DNA of 11,951 nucleotides from JAZDJJ01 sp043804035. GTDB lineage: Bacteria; Bacteroidota; Bacteroidia; Palsa-948. Made by a program: the position numbers and the translations under genes. Below are positions 1-5,911 of this stretch, one piece after another (the first letter of the stretch is position 1; each line of letters starts with the position of its first letter). The DNA is taken from positions 1-11,951 of the forward strand of contig JAZDJJ010000161.1 of assembly GCA_043804035.1 (NCBI GenBank), given 5' to 3'. The notes beneath the pieces were generated by a model. The model made no database searches and was not told where the DNA came from. It was given only the letters and a program-made list of their open reading frames with translations.

Positions 1-140
1 GGGCGGTTCCAAAAATTGATTTCGTCATTGCGACTGCGAGGCACGAAGCAGGAAGCAATCTCTATTTCTACATAAAAAAACAGATTGCTTCAGTCGTTCC
101 TCCTTCGCAATGACGTTTATTTGTATTTTTAGAACTGCCC
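1..140. repeat. MITE-like palindromic repeat with imperfect terminal inverted repeats
   Basis: The outer ends GGGCGGTTCCAAAAA (1-15) and TTTTTAGAACTGCCC (126-140) are inverted copies with two mismatches. Inside, an arm at 23-61 beginning CGTCATTGCGA and ending GAAGCAATCT pairs imperfectly with an arm at 82-115 beginning AGATTGCTTC and ending CGCAATGACG, leaving a loop of about 20 nt. The whole unit can fold into one long hairpin. The core recurs near 5697-5730, 11394-11479 and 11811-11880. It has no coding capacity. The form resembles a non-autonomous palindromic element or a REP-like sequence; the mobilising enzyme is not known from this window. Confidence 0.75.
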
Positions 141-305
141 ATTAGATAGTTTGCAACTATTTATACTGTGCGTGAGATAAAGTTTTACATTTCCATCAAC
201 GTCAAATCTCCAAGTCTCAATCTCCAAATCTCAAGCATTAAAGCACAAAACTTGGAACTTGGAATTTGAATTTAGGTAAATAAATATTTATTGAATTAAA
301 AATTA
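141..305. other. Intergenic stretch with decayed low-complexity repeats
   Basis: Around 211-236 variants of AAATCTCCAAG / TCTCAATCTCC / AAATCTCAAG form a degenerate tandem block. Around 249-273 the string ACTTGGAACTTGGAATTTGA is another short degenerate tandem repeat. I see no open frame, no clear -7 box and no Shine-Dalgarno sequence before the permease gene at 306. The last 35 bases are almost pure A/T. Confidence 0.5.
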
Positions 306-1262
306 ATGTTAAAGATTATTTTATTAATAATTACCATAATTTTCTTTGCCTTAAATATGGGAGGAAGTGGCATTGCTCCTGCTTTTTCTGTAAGTTATGG
401 CAGTAAAATGATAAAAAGAAATTTAGCATTGATTTTTTTTACAATATTTGTGATTTTAGGTGCAATCACTATTGGCGGTAATGTTGTTAAAACTTTAAGT
501 GGCAAAATAATACCAAATGAAATTATCAATTTTGATATTGCTTTAATCATATTACTGTCCGCCACACTTTCTCTTACAATTGCCAATCTTGTCAGAATTC
601 CACAGTCAACAAGCATGGTAACAGTTGGAGCAATAATAGGTACAGGTCTGTTTTTTAATCAAATTAACTGGAAATTTTTAATTTATATGTTTTCATTTTG
701 GGTTGTATTCCCTGCCTTATCGTATTTTTTGACATATCACATATATAAAAGATATTATCCTCCAGCTAAAAAAAATATTTGGTTTTACAGAGTTTTTACA
801 GGAAAAGAAAATAGTTTAAGATTATTTACAATTATTTCAGGTTGTTATTGTGCATTTGCCCTTGGCACTAATAATGTTGCTAATGCTGTCGGACCATTGG
901 TCGGAGCTGAAATTATTAACCCTTTATTAGGATTATTACTGATTTCACCTATTTTTGGTTTGGGCGCCCTTATTTTTGGAAAAAAAACCATTAATACTTT
1001 TGGAAACGACATCATTTCTTTAGATATCTCTTCTGCACCATTAATTATGATTATTTGTTCAACTCTACTCATTATTTCTTCCTCTTTAGGTTACCCAATG
1101 TCATTTGTCCAATTAATTTGTTTTTCTATTTTAGCAATTAGTAGCGTAAAAAATGGACATATAAATACAATGAGACGTGACATAGTAAAAAGAATTTTTT
1201 TAATCTGGATTTTTTCACCGCTATTTTCCGCCATATTGGCTTTCATATTATTATCTTTATAA
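306..1262 (+). CDS. PiT-superfamily inorganic anion permease (CysP-like sulfate/phosphate transporter)
   Basis: A 318-residue inner-membrane protein made almost entirely of hydrophobic helices. It shows the duplicated architecture of the PiT family (phosphate:H+/Na+ symporters and the related CysP sulfate permeases). The first repeat carries FALNMGGSGIAPAFSVSYGS (residues 14-33) and PQSTSMVTVGAIIGTG (99-114). The second carries FALGTNNVANAVGPLVGA (184-201) and SSLGYPMSFVQLI (259-271). The second repeat keeps the family's NxVANAVG signature. The first has NMGGSG in place of the usual ND pair, and neither PQSTS nor PMSFVQ has the PxSTTH form of true phosphate PiT proteins. From memory this pattern (MN-G-SG, P-STS-VTVGA, WI-SP near the C-terminus) is closest to Bacillus CysP, so sulfate is a reasonable substrate guess, not a demonstrated one. 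The protein is slightly short for the family. No cysteine-synthesis genes lie nearby. Confidence 0.85.
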   Translation: MLKIILLIITIIFFALNMGGSGIAPAFSVSYGSKMIKRNLALIFFTIFVILGAITIGGNVVKTLSGKIIPNEIINFDIALIILLSATLSLTIANLVRIPQSTSMVTVGAIIGTGLFFNQINWKFLIYMFSFWVVFPALSYFLTYHIYKRYYPPAKKNIWFYRVFTGKENSLRLFTIISGCYCAFALGTNNVANAVGPLVGAEIINPLLGLLLISPIFGLGALIFGKKTINTFGNDIISLDISSAPLIMIICSTLLIISSSLGYPMSFVQLICFSILAISSVKNGHINTMRRDIVKRIFLIWIFSPLFSAILAFILLSL

Positions 1263-1263
1263 C

Positions 1264-1275
1264 AGAACTTACGCA
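1264..1275 (+). repeat. Inverted end motif AGAACTTACGCA, left copy
   Basis: Begins two bases after the permease stop codon. Its exact reverse complement is at 3895-3906, just past the TonB receptor gene. A one-base variant, AGGACTTACGCA, forms the ends of the repeat elements at 5622 and 11771. Confidence 0.5.
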
Positions 1276-1390
1276 AAATCTTTAAATCGTTGAAATCTAT
1301 AAACATCAATCTGCAAAATCTACTACAAACATGAAAATAATCACTCTTTGTAACTTGTTTATTATGTCTAACTTATAAAATTATTTACAC

Positions 1391-3691
1391 ATGAAAATAC
1401 ATACATCAATATTGTTGATAATGCTTTTCTCCCTGAAAACATTTTCTCAGATTTTGTCAGGCAATGTGTACGAATTAGAAAAAAACAAAGAAAAAGTCCC
1501 TCTACCCGGGGTGAATGTATTCTGGATTGGAACGTCTGTTTCGGCTGTTTCGGATATAAATGGTAAATTCCATATAAATAAAAAAGGAATTACAGATTTT
1601 CGGATTATAGTGTCGTTTATCGGATACAGATATGATACTATTGCTGTAAAATCCGAAGATTCTGATGTGGAAATAATGATGCAGCATGTAAATAAACAAT
1701 TGAAAGAAATAACATTTACGGAAAAAAAAGAAGACAATTATGTGTCAAAAATAAATTCCAGAAAAGTACAGGTGCTCACTACCGGAGAGATTTATAAGGC
1801 TGCATGTTGTAACTTGGCAGAAAGTTTTGAAACTAATGCATCGGTAGACGTTACATATAGCGATGCTATCACAGGTGCGAAGCAAATACAATTGCTTGGA
1901 CTTTCGGGAATATACAGCCAGATACAAACCGAAAATATTCCCTTGATAAGAGGCATGGCATCATCATTTGGCTTAAATTATATTCCGGGATCATGGATGG
2001 AATCCATTCAGATATCTAAAGGCACTTCTTCCGTGATTAACGGTTATGAATCTATTACAGGTCAAATTAATGTTGAATATAAAAAACCTGCAACATCCGA
2101 TAAACTGTTTGCCAATATATACGCTAACAGCAACAACCGGATAGAGTCAAATGTTAATATTGCACATAAATTTAACAGTAATCTGAGCACTCTTCTTATG
2201 CTTCATGGTGATGATTTCAAAAACCGTATTGACAGGAATGACGATAACTTTCTGGATATTCCCAAGACCAATACCATCAATATATTCAACAAATGGGATT
2301 ATATTAACCCTGAAAAATTTATTTCACATTTTGGGATAAAATATATGGAAGAAAATAGGAGCGGGGGAACGAAAGATTTTAACAAAGATACATTTGTTTT
2401 AGACACTGCATCTATTAATAAAGGAATAGAACCGTATGGATTTGAATTAAAAACAAAGCGTACGGAAGCTTTCTGGAAAAACGGATTTTTATTTGCAGAG
2501 AAACCATACAAAAGCCTTGCGCTAATATTATCTGCTGTAAATCACGATCAGACAGGTTTTTTTGGTGTCAATAATTACGAAGGTCACGAAAAAACTCTTT
2601 ATGCGAACTTACTTTATAGTTCAATTATTACTTCTACTAATCATAAATTTACAACGGGATTAAGTTATCTTCTGGATGATTACAGGGAACAATACGAGCA
2701 AACGCTGTTAGAATATAATTTACCTCCTAACAATTTAATTGTAAAAAATACAAAGGATACAATTTATAACTGGAACAGATGTGAATCGGTACCAGGCGTT
2801 TTTTTTGAATATACATATTCCTATTTGGATATTTTTACTTTGATAGCAGGAGTGAGAGCCGATTATCACAATACATACGGAACTTTTATTACTCCCAGAA
2901 TGAACATTAGATACAATCTTAATGAAACCACAACTTTGAGAGCATCCGCCGGTTTAGGTTACAGAACAGCAAATACCATTTCTGAAAACCTGTCAATTCT
3001 TGCAAGCCAGCGTTCAATTTATTTTCTTGAAAATCCAAAACAGGAAAAAGCAACGAATTATGGAATGAACATGATAAAAGAATTCACTGTTTTTAAACAT
3101 AAAGCCCAATTAGATATAGATGTTTACAGGACAGATTTTGCTAACCAGGTAATACTTGATATGGACAGTATACCTGCAACGGCTTTTATTTATAATCTGA
3201 AAGGAAAATCCTTTTCTAACAGTTATCAGATACAACTAACATTCGAACCTATAAAAAGATTTTCAATAGTAGTTGCTTATCGTATAAATGATGTTAAAAT
3301 AACGTATCACAATAAACTTCTGAAAAAGCCATTTGTCAATAGTTACAAGGGGATTGCTACATTATCTTATGCTACAGATCTTAAAAAATGGCAGTTCGAT
3401 TTTACAGCACAATTTAATGGTTCTTCGCGTATGCCGGATCAAAGCAAAATGCCTGTTAAATTGAGAATACCTGACGATTCTCCGGAATATATAATCTTGA
3501 ATGTTCAGATTACAAAAAAAATAAAAGAATTATACATTTATCTAGGAAGTGAAAACCTTACTGATTTCAGGCAGATGGATCCGGTTACACAACCCACAAT
3601 GCCTTACTATAAATATTTTGATACTACTATGGTTTGGGGACCTGTAACCGGACGAATAATATATGCAGGAATACGATTTGCCATCAAATAA
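1391..3691 (+). CDS. TonB-dependent outer-membrane receptor with carboxypeptidase-regulatory-like N-domain
   Basis: A 766-residue outer-membrane active transporter. A Sec signal peptide covers about residues 1-20 (KIH, hydrophobic core, cleavage near TFSQ). A carboxypeptidase-regulatory-like (beta-sandwich) domain follows at about 21-105, with the typical PLPGVNVFWIGTSVSAVSDINGKF logic written across 37-60. The plug is at about 125-232, with QIQLLGLSGIYSQIQTENIP (165-184), WMESIQISKGTSSVINGYES (202-221) and ITGQINVEYKKP (222-233). A beta-barrel of about 530 residues ends at the C-terminus (YAGIRFAIK). Length and plug are those of a stand-alone receptor, not the roughly 1000-residue SusC type, and no SusD partner is present. 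The AACCNLAESFETN segment (138-150), with two adjacent cysteines, is typical of a Bacteroidetes subgroup that I associate with metal uptake; the substrate remains inferred. The start is supported by the signal peptide. No clear promoter was found. Confidence 0.93.
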   Translation: MKIHTSILLIMLFSLKTFSQILSGNVYELEKNKEKVPLPGVNVFWIGTSVSAVSDINGKFHINKKGITDFRIIVSFIGYRYDTIAVKSEDSDVEIMMQHVNKQLKEITFTEKKEDNYVSKINSRKVQVLTTGEIYKAACCNLAESFETNASVDVTYSDAITGAKQIQLLGLSGIYSQIQTENIPLIRGMASSFGLNYIPGSWMESIQISKGTSSVINGYESITGQINVEYKKPATSDKLFANIYANSNNRIESNVNIAHKFNSNLSTLLMLHGDDFKNRIDRNDDNFLDIPKTNTINIFNKWDYINPEKFISHFGIKYMEENRSGGTKDFNKDTFVLDTASINKGIEPYGFELKTKRTEAFWKNGFLFAEKPYKSLALILSAVNHDQTGFFGVNNYEGHEKTLYANLLYSSIITSTNHKFTTGLSYLLDDYREQYEQTLLEYNLPPNNLIVKNTKDTIYNWNRCESVPGVFFEYTYSYLDIFTLIAGVRADYHNTYGTFITPRMNIRYNLNETTTLRASAGLGYRTANTISENLSILASQRSIYFLENPKQEKATNYGMNMIKEFTVFKHKAQLDIDVYRTDFANQVILDMDSIPATAFIYNLKGKSFSNSYQIQLTFEPIKRFSIVVAYRINDVKITYHNKLLKKPFVNSYKGIATLSYATDLKKWQFDFTAQFNGSSRMPDQSKMPVKLRIPDDSPEYIILNVQITKKIKELYIYLGSENLTDFRQMDPVTQPTMPYYKYFDTTMVWGPVTGRIIYAGIRFAIK

Positions 3692-3782
3692 TATTTACCC
3701 TACTTATGGTTACTCCTTTTCCCTTGATGGTTACTTCCTGTTTAATTAGGGTTTGCTGAAAAAATCCCAAAAGTCATTTATA
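3692..3782. other. Post-receptor spacer with short direct repeat
   Basis: ATGGTTACTCCTTTT and ATGGTTACTTCCTGT (starting near 3705 and 3727) are imperfect direct repeats just after the receptor stop codon. The 20-mer at 3748-3767 (AGGGTTTGCTGAAAAAATCC) matches 7095-7114, just after the acyl-CoA dehydrogenase gene, at 18 of 20 positions. No hairpin-plus-T-run terminator is evident. Confidence 0.4.
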
Positions 3783-3794
3783 AACTAAAATTTA

Positions 3795-3880
3795 TGCCAC
3801 TAAGACACCAAGTTTTTTGCTTTGTAAAAGAATAGTTCACTTAGGATTTCTTTGTGCTTCTTTGTAGTACCTTTGTGGCA
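3795..3880. repeat. Degenerate inverted repeat (TGCCAC...GTGGCA type)
   Basis: The left arm TGCCACTAAGACACCAAG (3795-3812) pairs imperfectly with the right arm CTTCTTTGTAGTACCTTTGTGGCA (3857-3880; given here in two pieces, CTTCTTTGTAGTA and CCTTTGTGGCA). Outer pairs TGCCAC/GTGGCA are perfect. This is a different sequence family from the CATTGCGA palindromes. It has no open frame and looks like an old, decayed element. Confidence 0.5.
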
Positions 3881-3893
3881 GAATAAGAAAACT

Positions 3894-3932
3894 CTGCGTA
3901 AGTTCTTGAATTATTTTACTGATGTTACGCAG
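3894..3932. repeat. Perfect 8-bp inverted repeat CTGCGTAA / TTACGCAG containing the end motif
   Basis: CTGCGTAA at 3894-3901 and TTACGCAG at 3925-3932 flank a 23-nt loop. The left side continues as TGCGTAAGTTCT (3895-3906), the exact reverse complement of the motif at 1264-1275. The stop codon of the small minus-strand reading frame (3911-3913) lies inside the loop, so the repeat appears to have truncated that frame. Confidence 0.6.
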
Positions 3933-4063
3933 ATATTTTTTGTAAGTGCAATCAATGCCTGACATTTTATAGCATCCCATCTTGATGCCTCTTGAGCCAT
4001 CCATTGTTCTAATGCCGCAACTGGTATAGCCGATGTATTTACTGGTTTCCCTCGTGTTTTCAT
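3911..4063 (-). pseudogene. 50-codon frame resembling the N-terminal fragment of a helix-turn-helix transposase
   Basis: Minus-strand ATG at 4063, TAA at 3911-3913, giving 50 residues that begin MKTRGKPVNTSAIPVAALEQ and continue with WMAQEASRWDAIKCQALIAL and TKNICVTSVK. The ending KCQALIALTKNICVTSVK looks like the first helix and turn of the helix-turn-helix found at the front of IS630-type transposases (KALIALxxGxSVxEVA...). The frame then stops inside the TTACGCAG repeat instead of continuing into a catalytic domain. A -7 box and a perfect palindrome lie immediately upstream, so it may still be transcribed. I read it as a truncated transposase remnant. A free-standing small protein is the alternative. 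The family assignment is from pattern memory and is not strong. Confidence 0.45.
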
Positions 4064-4064
4064 A

Positions 4065-4093
4065 ATTATCTTTGTTTAATCCGCAAAGATAAT
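4065..4093. promoter_or_regulatory. Perfect 10-bp palindrome over a -7 box (operator-like)
   Basis: ATTATCTTTG (4065-4074) and CAAAGATAAT (4084-4093) are perfect inverted copies around a 9-nt spacer. Each arm contains the Bacteroidetes -7 box TATCTTTG, one on each strand. The minus-strand copy (4084-4091) is suitably placed to start a transcript about 14 nt before the ATG at 4063. The plus-strand copy faces 4085-4450, where I see no gene. The palindrome ends one base before the start codon, so it could act as an autoregulatory operator or a leader hairpin. Confidence 0.55.
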
Positions 4094-4156
4094 AATTTTT
4101 TATTATGTCAGTTTATTTATTGTGTTACATATAATTGAAAATTTTATGTACGTTTG

Positions 4157-4248
4157 AATATGCAATAGTAATAATAATTTTTTGATACGCAAAAAAAAGT
4201 TTAATGTTCATTATTATCAAAATAATATGCAATAGTAATAATAATTTT
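4157..4248. repeat. Perfect 25-bp direct repeat, 67-bp period
   Basis: Positions 4157-4181 and 4224-4248 are identical over all 25 bases (each starts AATATGCAATAG and ends AATAATTTT). Between them lie 42 bases, including ATTATTATCAAAATAAT. A perfect 25-mer is very unlikely by chance even in AT-rich DNA. It may be a recent duplication or a pair of protein-binding sites. The rest of the stretch to about 4410 has only short broken frames and no recognisable gene. Confidence 0.7.
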
Positions 4249-4411
4249 CTAAATTCAAATAACTAATGCAACTTTTTTGAGGAAAGACAAAATGCTATAG
4301 CAAAAGCAAGGAAATGCTTGAATACTCTACAAAACTATTAATGCTAAAGCGGAATAATCAATTGTGTATACTTAGTTACTAATGCCCGCAAAACAGCAGG
4401 AATCAGGACAA

Positions 4412-4454
4412 GAAAAAAGCGGCACTCCATTACTGAATATGGATTATGCCGCTT
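4412..4454 (-). terminator. Rho-independent terminator of the initiator tRNA gene
   Basis: Read on the minus strand, AAGCGGCA (4454-4447) and TGCCGCTT (4424-4417) form a perfect 8-bp stem. It is extended inward by TCCAT (4443-4439) pairing with ATGGA (4430-4426), and followed by a run of T (complement of 4413-4418). It begins three bases after the tRNA 3' end, the expected position for a monocistronic tRNA. Confidence 0.88.
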
Positions 4455-4456
4455 TG

Positions 4457-4528
<72 letters not shown>

Positions 4529-4544
4529 GTAATTTTTAAGAAGA

Positions 4545-4552
4545 CAAAGATA
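4545..4552 (-). promoter_or_regulatory. Bacteroidetes -7 box TATCTTTG of the tRNA-Met gene
   Basis: An exact match to TAnnTTTG on the minus strand, ending 17 nt upstream of the mature tRNA 5' end. This places transcription start about 10 nt before the tRNA. A clear -33 TTTG was not found at the right spacing. The box lies in the 56-nt gap after the hydrolase gene. Confidence 0.65.
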
Positions 4553-4584
4553 TATTATTATACATAACACGATAAAATTATTTT

Positions 4585-5526
4585 TCATTCTATTCCAATA
4601 TGTATCAGTGCATCGCCTTCATTCACTACGGGCTTATTATTAATTCCTATGAGAAAACCGTTATCAGGAGCAATGAGAGGTCTTTCTATTTCAGCATAAG
4701 GCGAACTTACAGTACCAATCACCTGATCTTTTTCTACATAAGTGCCGAATTTTTTTGATGTTCTGAATAATCCGGAAATTCTAGCCCTTATCCATTTTGA
4801 ACGATTTAGTATAATGCTTTGCGATTTAGGACAAGGCACATCTAACATTTTTAAATTCTTCAACAATCGCAGACAACTGTTTATTCCTTCATTGATTCCA
4901 ACAGTATTAAATCTAAACGATTCACCTGCTTCATACACTAAAATTGGTTTTCCGCTTTTTGCTGCTTCTTTTCTGAATGATTTGTCGCGGTGAGGTGAAT
5001 TTAAAATGAAAGGTGCCCCAAACCATTTTGCCAGTTCCATGTTTTTATTTTCTTCAAACAGGCAACGCACCTGCGGATAATTATTAATTTCATCTCCACC
5101 TGTGTGAAAGTCAACTCCAAAATTAATTATCGGAATTATTTTATGTGTAAGGTCGTAAGCAATTCGGCTGCCGAGCGAACCTTTGCGCGTACCAGGAAAG
5201 CAACGATTCAAATCTCTTCCGTCAGAAAGTTCACGCGAATGATTCAGAAACGACAACACATTCACAATCGGAATGACAACCACATTTCCCTGCTGAAGAT
5301 TTTCAAAATATTTTTGTTTCAAGAGATTGCGGATGATTTCTATTCCATTAATCTCATTACCATGCATCCCTGCCATGAATAAAACAGTAGGACCTGTTTT
5401 CTGCGAACGAAAAATGTAAATAGGAAATTCCATTTTGGCTCCGGTAGACAAATAATATGCATTGAGATTGATCTTTGTTTTCTCACCTTTGCCGATAGAA
5501 TTTCCATTGATGATTATGCGAGACAT
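4585..5526 (-). CDS. Succinylglutamate desuccinylase/aspartoacylase-family zinc hydrolase
   Basis: A 313-residue cytoplasmic zinc carboxypeptidase-like amidohydrolase of the AstE/aspartoacylase family, which removes acyl groups from N-acyl amino acids or related amides. The fold starts near residue 45. The metal-binding HxxE is HGNE (H55, E58), followed by the substrate-binding RDLNRCFPG (104-112), a third metal ligand in DFHTGG (H141) and the acidic YEAGES segment (198-203) supplying the candidate catalytic Glu. Residues of about 245-313 form the C-terminal beta-barrel, similar to a biotinyl/lipoyl domain, with the late PLIAPDNGFLIG and NEGDALIHIG motifs. All family residues appear intact. 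The substrate is unknown. In related bacteria such genes often sit beside a RimK-type ligase, but none is visible here. It is divergent from the acyl-CoA dehydrogenase gene, and the tRNA follows 56 nt downstream. Confidence 0.9.
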   Translation of the reverse strand: MSRIIINGNSIGKGEKTKINLNAYYLSTGAKMEFPIYIFRSQKTGPTVLFMAGMHGNEINGIEIIRNLLKQKYFENLQQGNVVVIPIVNVLSFLNHSRELSDGRDLNRCFPGTRKGSLGSRIAYDLTHKIIPIINFGVDFHTGGDEINNYPQVRCLFEENKNMELAKWFGAPFILNSPHRDKSFRKEAAKSGKPILVYEAGESFRFNTVGINEGINSCLRLLKNLKMLDVPCPKSQSIILNRSKWIRARISGLFRTSKKFGTYVEKDQVIGTVSSPYAEIERPLIAPDNGFLIGINNKPVVNEGDALIHIGIE

Positions 5527-5594
5527 AAAGATTGAATTGTTAGTGGGAAAAATTTTTATGCTTTAAATTTTATATTCAGATGAAATTTATATTC

Positions 5595-5620
5595 AAACTT
5601 ACATGAAATTTTTAATTACA
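5595..5620 (+). repeat. Dispersed repeat, first segment (matches 11518-11543)
   Basis: The 26 bases beginning AAACTTACATGAAATTTT match 11518-11543 in direct orientation with one mismatch. In both places the matching tail CGGGATAAAAATCAAAAA (5743-5760 and 11680-11697) follows about 120-140 bp later, but the DNA between differs completely. Confidence 0.6.
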
Positions 5621-5730
5621 TAGGACTTACGCAAACCTGTCTGCCGTGTTCTGCCTGTGCGTCCGCACGCAGACAAGTCGGCACAGGCAGATCCGTTTCT
5701 TCATTGCGACTGCGAAGCAGGAAGCAATCT
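5621..5730 (+). repeat. MITE-like repeat copy with TAGGACTTACGCA end and GC-rich hairpin
   Basis: Starts TAGGACTTACGCA. The hairpin CTGCCTGTGC (5651-5660) / GCACAGGCAG (5681-5690) is perfect. The 70 bases 5627-5696 are identical to the reverse complement of 11882-11951. The following 5697-5730 match the continuation (complement of 11881-11841), with two substitutions and a 7-nt deletion. This copy lacks the second half of the palindrome seen at 11771-11840. It is clearly more GC-rich than the surroundings. Confidence 0.8.
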
Positions 5731-5742
5731 CAAATATCAAAC

Positions 5743-5770
5743 CGGGATAAAAATCAAAAATGACTTATAG
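5743..5770 (+). repeat. Dispersed repeat, second segment (matches 11680-11707)
   Basis: The 28 bases from CGGGATAAAAATCAAAAA to TTATAG agree with 11680-11707 at 26 of 28 positions. Paired with 5595-5620, it suggests an older repeat into which the 5621-5730 element was placed. Confidence 0.6.
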
Positions 5771-5816
5771 AAAAAATGTAAATAAAAAAACCATTATTCT
5801 TTGAATGTAAAATTTT

Positions 5817-5824
5817 TATCTTTG
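5817..5824 (+). promoter_or_regulatory. Bacteroidetes -7 box TATCTTTG upstream of acyl-CoA dehydrogenase
   Basis: An exact TAnnTTTG match. It predicts a leader of about 80 nt before the ATG at 5912. The leader contains a 7-bp inverted repeat, ATGTAAA (5840-5846) / TTTACAT (5860-5866), which could fold but is too weak to call a regulatory element. A TTTG lies upstream at 5800-5803, but its 13-nt spacing is too short for a standard -33 box. Confidence 0.6.
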
Positions 5825-5911
5825 CGAACCGTATATGGTATGTAAAGCATTCTGATAATTTTACATGCTACAAAAATTTCAAATTAAATTCTTCATAAAA
5901 CACAAATAAAA

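Noticed and set aside
1331..1378. 15-codon frame ahead of the TonB receptor as a leader peptide
   Set aside because: No codon pattern, hairpin or conserved motif supports attenuation; short frames are expected in AT-rich spacers.
1391..3691. SusC-type glycan receptor
   Set aside because: The protein is about 250 residues too short for SusC, there is no SusD gene downstream, and the plug motifs belong to a different receptor subgroup.
4254..4410. Possible integrase or other gene remnant between the 25-bp repeats and the tRNA terminator
   Set aside because: All frames are broken by stops and no recognisable motif appears. Position next to a tRNA is suggestive, but no attachment-site repeat of the tRNA 3' end was found in the window.
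5831..5911. Riboswitch in the acyl-CoA dehydrogenase leader
   Set aside because: Only one weak 7-bp A/T-rich inverted repeat is present, with no conserved aptamer-like sequence.
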